NCBI GenBank assembly: GCA_024276655.1
Contig: JAJRWU010000255.1
Coordinates: 1 to 47,884 of the forward strand
Origin: Planctomycetota bacterium
GTDB lineage: Bacteria; Planctomycetota; Planctomycetia; Pirellulales; Pirellulaceae
Length of the DNA: 47,884 nt
Direction: 5' to 3'
Translations under genes and position numbers: made by a program
Part shown: positions 35,521 through 43,834 of the stretch, one piece after another
How the letters are laid out: each line of letters opens with the position of its first letter
Position numbering within the stretch: position 1 is the stretch's first letter
The notes under the pieces: generated by a model
The model's input: only the letters and a program-made list of their open reading frames with translations
Told to the model about the DNA's origin: nothing
Databases searched by the model: none

Positions 35521-36858
35521 TCAGACAAACTTTGTTTGGCCGGGCGTGGCGATGGTCGCCGGCGGCGGCGCGATGCTCATGTCGTAATGCTTGAGGGTGA
35601 AATCTTGCCGGGAGTTCAGGGCCTGGTCCCAACTGATTTTCTGGCCGGTGTAGGTTGTCATGCGGCCCATAATGGCCAACATGGTGCTGCGACACATATA
35701 CTCGCCGTTGTTGAGCGGTTGGCCCTGACGAATGCTGGCGAAGAGTTCATCTTGCTCGGCCTGATGCATCGTGTTGCGTTTCTCGGCGAACTTCCAAATC
35801 TGTTTGCCCGACGACTCTTGCACCGTGTGTTTTTCGATGTGGCTGGTTCCCTTTGAGCCCATCACGATCGTGGAAACTTCGTTCGCGCAGCCGGGCTGCT
35901 GGCGGCAGTAATGGAAATGCCGCACGCCGCCGGGGTATTCGTACACGACGGCGTGGTGGTCGAAAATTTGGCCGGGGTCGGCCTTGGTGTTGATGCGCGT
36001 TTGTAGCCCGCCCAAACCGACCGCCGAAAGCGGCGGTTCATCGTGCATCGCCCAAGCGGCTTTGTCGATACTGTGAATGGCCTGCTCCACGATATGATCG
36101 CCAGAAAGCCAAGTGAACCAATACCAGTTATGGAGTTGCCATTCGAGATCGGTCCAACCGGTATCACGCGGCATGGGCCAAGGTTTTCCAGGACGGCTGG
36201 CGTTGTAGTTGGTTTGAATCGCGACAATATCTCCGATTTGCCCATCGTGAACGCGCTGCATCGTGGCGCCGGCGCCGTTGTGGTAACGCCAGCATAAGCC
36301 GGAAACCATCGCCAAATTGCGGCGTTTCGCTTCCTGGCACGAAGCCAACACCGAACGCACGCCCGGCGCGTCGACCGCCACCGGCTTTTCAGCAAACACA
36401 TGCTTGTTCGCCTCCACGCAGGCTTTCAACTGCACCGGGCGAAAATGAGGCGGCGTGGCCAGCAAGACGACATCCACATCCGACGCCAACAGTTTCTGGT
36501 AGGCGTCGAATCCAACGAACTGCTGCTCCGGCGAAACATCGACCCGGTCGCCCACCGGCGAGCGTTTGAGAAGCTGCAAACTGTTCGCCACTTGGCTCTC
36601 GAATACATCGGCGAGCGCCACTAATTTCGTGTGAGGATCGGCCTTCAAGGCCTGCACGGCGGAGCCGCGTCCGCGTCCGCCACAACCGATCAGGCCCACT
36701 CTCAGAATATCGCTGCCGGCGGCGTGCGCGGTGCGGGAAATGCCGGCATGGAGCGTCAAACCAACTCCAGCCGCAGCCGCCGAATTTTGCAGGAAATTAC
36801 GGCGCGACGCGCCAAGCCGGCGACCTGCTTCAGAAGGCTGCTGATTCAACTGATTCAT
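35521..36858 (-). CDS. Tat-exported Gfo/Idh/MocA-family oxidoreductase
   Basis: 445 residues. Twin-arginine signal SRRNFLQNS (residues 19-26) and hydrophobic Ala-rich stretch to about residue 47. The NAD(P)-binding fold starts LRVGLIGCGGRGRG (52-65); the family motif EKP occurs as FAEKPVAVDAPG (156-167). The C-terminal domain has the expected long beta sheet (GDHIVEQAIHSIDKAAWAMH) with a catalytic-type His. Such proteins are numerous in planctomycetes and are thought to act on sugars; substrate unknown. GGAG lies 12 bases before the ATG at 36856-36858. It follows the epimerase-like gene at 37012 on the same strand, but a hairpin separates them. Confidence 0.92.
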   Translation of the reverse strand: MNQLNQQPSEAGRRLGASRRNFLQNSAAAAGVGLTLHAGISRTAHAAGSDILRVGLIGCGGRGRGSAVQALKADPHTKLVALADVFESQVANSLQLLKRSPVGDRVDVSPEQQFVGFDAYQKLLASDVDVVLLATPPHFRPVQLKACVEANKHVFAEKPVAVDAPGVRSVLASCQEAKRRNLAMVSGLCWRYHNGAGATMQRVHDGQIGDIVAIQTNYNASRPGKPWPMPRDTGWTDLEWQLHNWYWFTWLSGDHIVEQAIHSIDKAAWAMHDEPPLSAVGLGGLQTRINTKADPGQIFDHHAVVYEYPGGVRHFHYCRQQPGCANEVSTIVMGSKGTSHIEKHTVQESSGKQIWKFAEKRNTMHQAEQDELFASIRQGQPLNNGEYMCRSTMLAIMGRMTTYTGQKISWDQALNSRQDFTLKHYDMSIAPPPATIATPGQTKFV

Positions 36859-36931
36859 GGAATATGGCTCCGTGTGAGAAAATAAATGAGTGAAGAAAGC
36901 GTGGAACTATAAAATCCCGCAGTGGCGCCTG

Positions 36932-36964
36932 AGAAGCCCGGCTTTTTGAAAAAGCCGGGCTTCT
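36932..36964 (-). terminator. Hairpin terminator (subtype B) between the epimerase and oxidoreductase genes
   Basis: Perfect stem AGAAGCCCGGCTTTTT / AAAAAGCCGGGCTTCT, 48 bases past the epimerase stop. Read on the minus strand, flanking GGAAAGTCTGAAAACTAC and TTCCCGGTTCAG resemble the left half of family A. Confidence 0.75.
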
Positions 36965-37011
36965 GAACCGGGAAGTAGTTTTCAGACTTTCCAACGTATT
37001 GGCTGCAAGTT

Positions 37012-37890
37012 TCAAAGTTGCAGAACGCGGTCCAGGCGTTGGGCAATGTCGGCTAGGCGTTCTCGTCCGCCGCCGCGCACTTCGGCCGTGGCCCAGCCTG
37101 TAGTATAGCCGATATCGGCCAGGGCAGCGCGAACGGCGGGCCAATCGCAATCGCCGTCTCCAATTTCAACATTGAATCCCTTCCAAACGCCCTCCTCTTT
37201 TTGCTTGGTGCGGCTGTACGCCTTGACGTCTAACTTCACGATGCGTTTGCCGAGAATACGGATCCAATGTGCGGGCCAGCCGAATCGAACTACGTTGCCG
37301 ATATCGAAATACGAACCGATGGCTGGACTTTCCAGTTCATCTAGAAATCGGGCCATTTCCAGAGGACTCAACAAAAAATTGTTCCACACATTCTCCACCA
37401 GCAACTTCACGCCCTGTTTTTCGGCGTGCGGCAGGGCCTTCCTCAGGCGGTCTTGCTGCTCGCGATAGACTTGGTCGTAGGCATGCGTTTTGTCGACTTT
37501 GCCGGCCACCACCAATACGCTCGTGGCGCCATAGAATTTTGCGTTGTCAATCGCCGAGACAAGATCCGGCTTGCTGCTGTTCAGAAAGCCGTGAATCGCG
37601 ACTCCGGTCGCTTCGCTGGCCTTGCGGGCTTCGTTCCGGTCGACCTTGCTGGTCACATGGATTTCAGTCCCTTCAAACCCCAAATCTTTCAATAGTTTGA
37701 ACTTATCGAGCACCGACAACTTGCCTTGAATCATGTGGTACTTCACGGCCTTTTTGATTTTCGGCTTGGCCGGTTCAGCGGCAGATGCAATACCCGCGCG
37801 TCCGCAACCGACGCCCAATCCCGCCGCCGCCGCCAGCCCGCCTTGCAGCAGGCTGCGGCGCGAGTAGCGATTGGTATTTTTGCTTGTCAT
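37012..37890 (-). CDS. Tat-exported sugar phosphate isomerase/epimerase-like TIM barrel
   Basis: 292 residues. Twin-arginine signal SRRSLLQGG (10-18) followed by a hydrophobic stretch and cleavage near IASAAEP. The barrel has GFEGTEIHVTSKVDR, LLVENVWNNFLLSP, IGSYFDIGNVVRFGWP and IGDGDCDWPAVRAAL, the xylose-isomerase-like pattern with metal-binding Glu, Asp and His. Predicted to isomerise or epimerise a sugar in the periplasm; substrate unknown. AAGGA ribosome site 5 bases before the ATG. Likely in the same functional group as the oxidoreductase downstream. Confidence 0.88.
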   Translation of the reverse strand: MTSKNTNRYSRRSLLQGGLAAAAGLGVGCGRAGIASAAEPAKPKIKKAVKYHMIQGKLSVLDKFKLLKDLGFEGTEIHVTSKVDRNEARKASEATGVAIHGFLNSSKPDLVSAIDNAKFYGATSVLVVAGKVDKTHAYDQVYREQQDRLRKALPHAEKQGVKLLVENVWNNFLLSPLEMARFLDELESPAIGSYFDIGNVVRFGWPAHWIRILGKRIVKLDVKAYSRTKQKEEGVWKGFNVEIGDGDCDWPAVRAALADIGYTTGWATAEVRGGGRERLADIAQRLDRVLQL

Positions 37891-38432
37891 GATTCCTTGC
37901 TCCCTTTATTTGTAACGGTTCACCCTGTTTTCCGCATATCTGGGTTTCATTTTCTTCGAGTTTCTTTTGGCTTGCAATCAGAGGGCTTGCCGATGGCATG
38001 AGAAAGGTAGGCCATCGGCAGTGTCCACTGGGCAATATTTTTTTGTTAGGTCAGCCGTTTCGCGACTTGCAAAAAACACCATTGACGTAAGTTGTTTTTC
38101 CTATTTCGATATCGACAGCCGGGCAGTGTGGCCGCAGTCATCGCGCGTTGCTATTGTGATGGTAGGAAGAAAGAAAGCAAAAAGCATCGGCCAATCGCTC
38201 CCGCTTCCTTGGCGCCGAAGGCAACAGCCGGCGACTGCACGCTCGCACGCTCGGGGCGTTGCCGATTATTTGAAGGAAGTCAGCCGGATCGAGTAGATCC
38301 CCAAAAAATGGCCGACTTTTCAACAACGAGATGTGCGGAAAATAAGGTTCACGGTTAACTGGAAAAGCCACCTCTCATTCAGAAACCCGGCTTTTTCAAA
38401 AAGCCGGGTTTCTCAAACGCCATTTCAGGAAC
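37891..38432. other. Gene-free interval upstream of the epimerase gene
   Basis: 542 bases containing the subtype B hairpin at 38381-38413 and presumably the epimerase promoter. Short frames on the plus strand here have no motif or ribosome site. Nothing else is recognised. Confidence 0.5.
38381..38413 (-). terminator. Hairpin terminator downstream of the FadR-type regulator (subtype B)
   Basis: AGAAACCCGGCTTTTT / AAAAAGCCGGGTTTCT. Relative to the copy at 41005 it carries a paired change in the stem (GCCC to ACCC with GGGC to GGGT), which keeps the pairing. 19 bases past the regulator stop. Confidence 0.8.
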
Positions 38433-39242
38433 TCATTGTTCCGCGCATTCCTTGCCAGCCGCCGAACACGCTGGCGGAGGTTGGCGGATCTGGTCGAGTA
38501 GCGAATTGTAGGCGTCTTGCAGGTGGGCCTGTATTTCGGTCTGGGCGATGGCAACGTCACCGGCAACGAGCGCCGAATAGAGCCGGGCGTGCGATTCGTC
38601 GGTTCGCAGATGACGCTCGTCCGACCAGCGAAGTTCTTGCAGGTGCGGCTCCAGTTCTTCCAGCAGCGCGCCAAGCATTGCGGTCATGACCGCGTTGCCC
38701 GACAAACGGGCAATTTCGAGATGAAACGCGATATCGAGCGGCGTGTAGCGGTCGTGGCGCTGCTCAGGTGGAATCGCGGCCATTTCCTCCAAGATGCGTC
38801 GTAGGGGGAAGAGGTCTTGCAGTTCTCGTTTGCGTGCCGCGCGGGCGATCAAATCGAGCTCCAGCGTTTCTCGTGCGTCCAATAGATGGAACAGGTTCTG
38901 GTCTTGCGCGGCAAGCAGTTCACGCAAACGCGCGCCGGTTCGTCCCGCCGTCGTGACGTTGGTCGGCAATTTATCGACCGCCTCCACGAACGCGCCCGCT
39001 CGCGGCAGCACCTTGATAATTCCCCTGCCTTGGGCGTCGAGCAACGTATCGCGAACAACGCCCACCTTCACGCCAAATTTGGAAGCCAAGTCGCGTATGG
39101 AAGGCAGCCGGTCGCCGGGTTTGAGTTGATGTTCGGCAATAAAGCGGCCAAGCAAATCAGCCACGTCGGCAGGTCGGCTGGCGGGGGCTGATGTGGCCAA
39201 GGGTTGTACCTTCTTACGAAAAAACACAGGTAATTGCGTCAC
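38433..39242 (-). CDS. GntR/FadR-subfamily transcriptional regulator
   Basis: 269 residues. The winged HTH covers about 25-90 (LLGRFIAEHQLKPGDRLPS, IRDLASKFGVKVGVVRDTLL, GIIKVLPRAGAFVE) and the FCD ligand domain about 105-245, with DIAFHLEIARLSGN and DESHARLYSALVAGD carrying the usual metal-binding Asp and His residues. FCD regulators sense organic or sugar acids and most often repress adjacent operons. It is divergent from the aldolase-bicupin gene, with 100 bases between them containing two 21-bp palindromic sites. The start is GTG at 39240-39242; no strong ribosome site. Confidence 0.93.
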   Translation of the reverse strand: MTQLPVFFRKKVQPLATSAPASRPADVADLLGRFIAEHQLKPGDRLPSIRDLASKFGVKVGVVRDTLLDAQGRGIIKVLPRAGAFVEAVDKLPTNVTTAGRTGARLRELLAAQDQNLFHLLDARETLELDLIARAARKRELQDLFPLRRILEEMAAIPPEQRHDRYTPLDIAFHLEIARLSGNAVMTAMLGALLEELEPHLQELRWSDERHLRTDESHARLYSALVAGDVAIAQTEIQAHLQDAYNSLLDQIRQPPPACSAAGKECAEQ

Positions 39243-39263
39243 TTGCTTGACGCCGCACGTACG

Positions 39264-39315
39264 TGATCATACACTAACCGATCAGTGGAGTCAATGATCG
39301 CTCAGTGGTTGATCA
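39264..39315. promoter_or_regulatory. Two candidate operators for the FadR-type regulator
   Basis: Two 21-bp sites of form TGATC-N11-GATCA, at 39264-39284 and 39295-39315, with centres 31 bases apart (three helical turns). Their N11 spacers are related in inverted orientation (7 of 11 positions match after reversing one). They lie in the regulator/operon divergent space. Confidence 0.55.
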
Positions 39316-39342
39316 CCAGCACAACCTTTTGGATTTCCTCTC

Positions 39343-41001
39343 ATGAAACCTCGGGCGTTGCAAAATTTTCGCGGCAAACTGGCGCGGGGTGAATCGGTTC
39401 ACGGCCTCTGGGTGACGCTCGAATCGGCCACGCTCACAGAAATGGCCGTGGCGTTGGGGTTGGACTGGGTCGTGATCGACGCCGAGCATGGTCATCTTGA
39501 TTGGAAAGATATCAATGAGCACATTCGCGCGGGGCTGCGCAGTGATACCGTCGTGTTGGTGAGGTTGGCCGAACGCAGCACATCGCTGACAAAACGCGCG
39601 CTCGATATCGGCGCCGACGGCGTCGTTATTCCATGGGTGGAATCGGCAGCGCAACTCGAAGCAGCCGTGGCCGATTGCCGTTATCCGCCGGAGGGTCGGC
39701 GCGGCATTGGCGGGGAGCGAGCGACCGTGTGGGGCCAATGTTTTGCCGAACATGCGGCCGAGGCGAATGAGCATGTGCTGGTCGTGCCGATGATCGAAAG
39801 CGTGGCCGCGATTCCGAACGTGGCCGCGATGTGCGACGTCGACGGCCTGGACGCATTCTTTTTTGGGCCGGCCGATTTTTCCTCCTCCGCCGGCTTTAGC
39901 GGTCAGTGGGAAGGGCCGGGAGTCGCGGAGCAAATTCTGGAATTGAAAGACACCATCCACTCGGCTGGAAAATACTGCGGCCTGATCACAACCAGCGTCG
40001 AAGATTTGAAACGGCGGCGCGAGCAGGGATTTCAGATGCTCGGTCTGGGCGCCGATACCGGGCTCTTGTTGCGCTCGTTGCATGCGTCGCTGCAAGCGGT
40101 GGGTGGCGACCGTTTGCCAGCCACGAGCCTCGAACCGGCGGACGGACGAGCCGTTCAATTGCCACTCCCCCAACCGCCGGCGCACATGCAACCCGATCGC
40201 GAAGAAGTCATCACGGAACTCAACGAGGGCGAACCGGTGGAGTTGCAGGCGGGCGTCTGGCTCACGCCATTGGTTGGCGGCTTCAATACAGCTCGCAATC
40301 TGACCACCGGCATCGTGACTCTCGAACCCCAAGCCTCGCTCGACTGCCACAGGCATCCTGGCAGTGAGGCGGTCACGGTGTTGGAAGGCGAAGCCGAGAT
40401 CACGGTGGAAGGCCGCGTGTATCGCTTGGCCCCGTTAGATAACATCGTCATTCCCCGCTGGCTGCCGCATGCATCGAAGAACCCGAACGCGACAAAACCC
40501 TCGCGGCTGCACGTCGCACTTGCCATGAGCACGCCGGAGCGGGAGCTCGTATCGCGCGAGTTCACTCGCATCGAGACGCCCGCCGATTCCAACGGCCTGC
40601 CGGGGTTTGAACGCGTGACCCGTTTCCAAACCGCGAAGCGAGTGGGCGGCGTCGGTCCTGGCGTTGCATTCATCGACTACTTCAATGCCGAACTGGTTCC
40701 AGGGCTCGAAATGAGCGGCGGCTTCGCGCGTTTCCAAGTTGGCGGACGCCTGCCCTCGCACCTGCATGATTTTGACGAATCGATCTGCATCGTGGCTGGC
40801 GAAGCGAACTGCCTAGTGGAAGGACGGCGGTACGCGCTTGCGAACTGTGCCACGGCAATGGTTCCACGCGGCCGGGTTCACTATTTCATCAATGAATCGA
40901 CCACCACGATGGACATGATCTGGGTCTATGCCGGACCGATGCCGGAGCGAATCTTGATCGAGGAAGATTACCTAGTCAAGCGAGGGAAAACGACGTCCTG
41001 A
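39343..41001 (+). CDS. HpcH/HpaI-family aldolase fused to a bicupin
   Basis: 552 residues with two parts. Residues 1-255 are a class II HpcH/HpaI aldolase: IDAEHGH with catalytic H49, VVLVRL with R74, metal ligands E152 (VPMIES) and D178 (FFFGPADFS). The family cleaves 2-keto-3-deoxy sugar acids to pyruvate and an aldehyde (RhmA cleaves 2-keto-3-deoxy-L-rhamnonate). Residues about 295-540 are two cupins with complete metal sites: H336, H338, E342 and H376; H473, H475, E479 and H513. The junction is a Pro-rich linker (LPLPQPPAHMQP). Cupins of this type are often sugar isomerases, dioxygenases or ligand sensors. First gene of the catabolic cluster. A hairpin follows its stop at 41005. Confidence 0.88.
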   Translation: MKPRALQNFRGKLARGESVHGLWVTLESATLTEMAVALGLDWVVIDAEHGHLDWKDINEHIRAGLRSDTVVLVRLAERSTSLTKRALDIGADGVVIPWVESAAQLEAAVADCRYPPEGRRGIGGERATVWGQCFAEHAAEANEHVLVVPMIESVAAIPNVAAMCDVDGLDAFFFGPADFSSSAGFSGQWEGPGVAEQILELKDTIHSAGKYCGLITTSVEDLKRRREQGFQMLGLGADTGLLLRSLHASLQAVGGDRLPATSLEPADGRAVQLPLPQPPAHMQPDREEVITELNEGEPVELQAGVWLTPLVGGFNTARNLTTGIVTLEPQASLDCHRHPGSEAVTVLEGEAEITVEGRVYRLAPLDNIVIPRWLPHASKNPNATKPSRLHVALAMSTPERELVSREFTRIETPADSNGLPGFERVTRFQTAKRVGGVGPGVAFIDYFNAELVPGLEMSGGFARFQVGGRLPSHLHDFDESICIVAGEANCLVEGRRYALANCATAMVPRGRVHYFINESTTTMDMIWVYAGPMPERILIEEDYLVKRGKTTS

Positions 41002-41004
41002 TTC

Positions 41005-41037
41005 AGAAGCCCGGCTTTTTGAAAAAGCCGGGCTTCT
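41005..41037 (+). terminator. Hairpin (subtype B) between the aldolase-bicupin and dehydrogenase genes
   Basis: AGAAGCCCGGCTTTTT / AAAAAGCCGGGCTTCT, a near-perfect stem starting 4 bases after the stop. No long T-run; may reduce downstream expression rather than end it. Confidence 0.65.
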
Positions 41038-41046
41038 AAAACGCCA

Positions 41047-42168
41047 ATGCGGAACACAAATGATTCATGTTTCCTTGCCTCACCACAAAAGCAGCCCGTG
41101 AATAATTCACCACGACCAGCCTTTCGTATTGCCCAGACGGCCGACTTTTACGATGAAGCCGGCGAGCCCAAGTTCGCCGATTTGGGGTTGGGCGTGTTCG
41201 AGGGGCAGAGGCACATCGTGGTCTCGAAGTTCAGCGAACACCAGGCGGAAATCGCGCCGGCGCAGTTGGCCGACGCGCAGGGCGTGATCGTGTTGACGCC
41301 GCAAGTGACGGCCGATTCGTTGGCCGCCTGCGACGAACTGTTGGCCGTCGGGCGATTTGGCGTCGGCTACGATAATGTCGATGTGGCGGCCTGCACTGCG
41401 AACAACGTGCTGGCGATGATCACCGCCGGAGCGGTCGACCGCCCGGTGGCGGAAGCGACCCTCGGCTGGATGCTCGCCCTGACACACCACATGCTCGTAA
41501 AAGATCGGCTGGTGCGCAGCGGACAATGGGACGACCGAACCCAATACATGGGCTGCGAACTGCGCGACCGCACGCTAGGCGTGATCGGGCTGGGCGGCAT
41601 CGGGCGAACGCTCGTGACGCTGCTGCAAGGGTTTGGAATGCAACAGCCCGTTGCTTTTGATCCGCTGGCGCCGGCCGAGGTGTTTGAAGAACTGGGTGTC
41701 CGACGAGTGGGGCTTGATGAGCTGCTCGGCACGGCAGATTTTGTCTCGATCCACTGCCCGTTGAACGAGCAGACGCGAGGCTTGATCGGCGCCGCGGAAT
41801 TGCAACGTATGAAACGCGGCGCGTATCTGATCAACACGGCGCGGGGCGGCATCGTGGATGAAGACGCACTGTTCGCCGCTCTCAAAAGCCGGCGGATCGC
41901 CGGCGCGGCGCTCGATTGCTTCGCCGAAGAGCCGGTCAAAAAACCGCACCGATTCGGCGAACTCGAAAACGTCATTCTGGCCCCGCACTCCATCGCCTGG
42001 ACAGCCGAACTGTTTCGCGATATCGGCCGCACCGCCTGCCAAGGCATGCTCGACCTCTCGCTGGGAAAAAGACCGACCGGCGTTCTGAATCCTGAACTGT
42101 TTGCGCAGGAAAGTTTTCGGGTGAAGTGGTCTCGGATCACAGCGATACCCCAGGAGGGCTTGGAATGA
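41047..42168 (+). CDS. D-isomer-specific 2-hydroxyacid dehydrogenase
   Basis: 373 residues. NAD-binding motif GLGGIG (181-186) with the acidic position of the second strand in AFDPLAP, substrate loop FGVGYDNVD, catalytic R266 (NTARGGIVDE), E295 region (CFAEEP) and H314 (LAPHSIAW). The family oxidises or reduces 2-hydroxy acids such as phosphoglycerate or glycerate. Start is weakly defined: ATG 41047 has no ribosome site, and a GTG at 41098 is possible. The stop overlaps the next start (ATGA at 42165). Probably handles an aldehyde- or acid-derived intermediate of the cluster's pathway. Confidence 0.88.
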   Translation: MRNTNDSCFLASPQKQPVNNSPRPAFRIAQTADFYDEAGEPKFADLGLGVFEGQRHIVVSKFSEHQAEIAPAQLADAQGVIVLTPQVTADSLAACDELLAVGRFGVGYDNVDVAACTANNVLAMITAGAVDRPVAEATLGWMLALTHHMLVKDRLVRSGQWDDRTQYMGCELRDRTLGVIGLGGIGRTLVTLLQGFGMQQPVAFDPLAPAEVFEELGVRRVGLDELLGTADFVSIHCPLNEQTRGLIGAAELQRMKRGAYLINTARGGIVDEDALFAALKSRRIAGAALDCFAEEPVKKPHRFGELENVILAPHSIAWTAELFRDIGRTACQGMLDLSLGKRPTGVLNPELFAQESFRVKWSRITAIPQEGLE

Positions 42169-42998
42169 CCGCACGGCTTGCCGGGCGAGTGGCCTGGATC
42201 AGCGGAGCGGCGTTGGGAATTGGCGCCGCCACGGCGAGGTTATTCGCGGCCGAAGGCGCGTCGGTCGTTATCGTCGACATTCGCGGCGCGGAGGGCGAGC
42301 AAATCGTTAGCGAGATCAACGCAGCCGGCGGGCAAGCATTTTACTCTTCGTGCGATGTCTCGAACAGCGAGCAAGTGCGCGAGTCGATCGCGTTGAGTGT
42401 TGCGCAGTTTGGCGGTCTTCACATCGTGGTGAACTGCGCGGGCATCGTGCATGTCGGGCTGCTGCACGAATACGCCGAACACGATTGGGACCGGCTCATG
42501 GGCGTGAACGTGAAGAGCATTTTCTTCTCGCTCAAGCACGCGCTTCCGCATCTTGGCCGCAACGCCCGCAGTTATATGGTGAACGTGGGTTCGATCAGCA
42601 GCCACGTCGGGCAGCGCGCCACGCCAGCGTACACTGCGTCGAAAGGTGCGGTGCTTTCGCTCACGCAGTCGATGGCGCTCGACTACGCCGCGCTCGGCCT
42701 GCGATGCAATTGTGTGTGTCCTGGAATTACCGATACGCCAATGTTGCGCGAGCATCTCGACACGACGCCCAACCCCGAGGAAACACCGCGGCAGCGGGTG
42801 CGCCGCGTGCCGATGCATCGAGCCATGCAGCCGGATGATATCGCCCGCACGATTCTGTATCTATCTTGTGAAGATTCGGCCGGCGTGACGGGAACTTCCA
42901 TCGTGGTGGATGGCGGGTATCTGGCTGCTGCTGAATGGGATACGGCCGACGATTCCCCGCTGCTTCGAGATCAATCGTCGCCGGGAGAGGAATCATGA
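42165..42998 (+). CDS. Short-chain dehydrogenase/reductase
   Basis: 277 residues. Cofactor motif SGAALGIGAA (13-22) with D38 after the second strand, suggesting NAD(H) preference, NCAGI (90-94), and catalytic S143/S145, Y156 and K160 (YTASK). ATG 42165 lies in an ATGA overlap with the upstream stop, and AGGAGG is 7 bases before it, so translation is coupled. In rhamnose and sugar-acid pathways SDRs oxidise the sugar or a keto-deoxy acid; this is the most likely role but the substrate is inferred from neighbours. Confidence 0.92.
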   Translation: MTARLAGRVAWISGAALGIGAATARLFAAEGASVVIVDIRGAEGEQIVSEINAAGGQAFYSSCDVSNSEQVRESIALSVAQFGGLHIVVNCAGIVHVGLLHEYAEHDWDRLMGVNVKSIFFSLKHALPHLGRNARSYMVNVGSISSHVGQRATPAYTASKGAVLSLTQSMALDYAALGLRCNCVCPGITDTPMLREHLDTTPNPEETPRQRVRRVPMHRAMQPDDIARTILYLSCEDSAGVTGTSIVVDGGYLAAAEWDTADDSPLLRDQSSPGEES

Positions 42999-43834
42999 CA
43001 TTTCCCTTGGCCTGCGCCGACTTTGCCTTCCCGCTGCTTTCGCACGAACACGCGCTCGATTTGATTGCAATGCTAGGATTCGAGGGCGTCGACATCGGGC
43101 TGTTTGAAGGGCGGTCGCACCTGCATCCTTCACGAGAATTCGCCAACGCATCGGCGGCAAAAACGTTGAAGAAGAAGGTTGCCGAACGTGGATTGAGAGT
43201 GGCGGATGTGTTCCTTCAAACCGATCCCGACTTCAAAACGTGTGCCGTGAACCATCCCGACGCGGCGTGCCGCGCCAAGGCGCGCGACTGGTTCCAGAAA
43301 ACACTCGACTACGCCGCCGCCTGCGAATGCCCACACGTAACAACACTGCCCGGCGTGCTGTTTGACGAAGAACCGGCCGCGAATTCTCTCGCACGCTGTC
43401 ACGAGGAACTTGCCTGGCGCGTCGAACGAGCAAACGCCGCCGGTATAGTGTTTGGAGTTGAGGCGCATGTCGGTTCGATCGCGCCAACGCCGCAACAGGC
43501 GTTGGAGCTGGTCGAGTCGGTTCCAGGACTCACCCTCACCTTGGACTACACGCACTTCACGCGCGATGGCGTCGCCGATTCGCAAATCGAACCGCTGGTG
43601 GCTCACGCCTCGCACTTTCACGCCCGCGGCGCGCGCGAAGGCCGTCTGCAATGTTCGTTCCAGGACAACACCATCGACTACGCTCGCATCGTCGACGTCA
43701 TGAAGAATGAAGGCTACTCCGGATACCTCGGCGTCGAATACGTGTGGATCGACTGGGAGCATTGCAACGAAGTCGACAACTTATCGGAGACAATCCTGCT
43801 CCGCGATTTCCTCAAAACGAAGGCCAACCGATGA
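42995..43834 (+). CDS. Sugar phosphate isomerase/epimerase-like TIM barrel
   Basis: 279 residues, no signal peptide (unlike the homologue at 37012). Barrel segments DLIAMLGFEGVDIGLFEG, TTLPGVLFDEEP, IVFGVEAHVGS, LTLDYTHFTRDG, ASHFHARGAREGR and YLGVEYVWIDWE carry the Glu, Asp and His metal ligands of the xylose-isomerase-like family. ATG 42995 sits in an ATGA overlap with the SDR stop and has GGGAGAGG upstream. Predicted cytoplasmic; acts on a sugar or keto-acid in the pathway. Confidence 0.88.
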   Translation: MTFPLACADFAFPLLSHEHALDLIAMLGFEGVDIGLFEGRSHLHPSREFANASAAKTLKKKVAERGLRVADVFLQTDPDFKTCAVNHPDAACRAKARDWFQKTLDYAAACECPHVTTLPGVLFDEEPAANSLARCHEELAWRVERANAAGIVFGVEAHVGSIAPTPQQALELVESVPGLTLTLDYTHFTRDGVADSQIEPLVAHASHFHARGAREGRLQCSFQDNTIDYARIVDVMKNEGYSGYLGVEYVWIDWEHCNEVDNLSETILLRDFLKTKANR

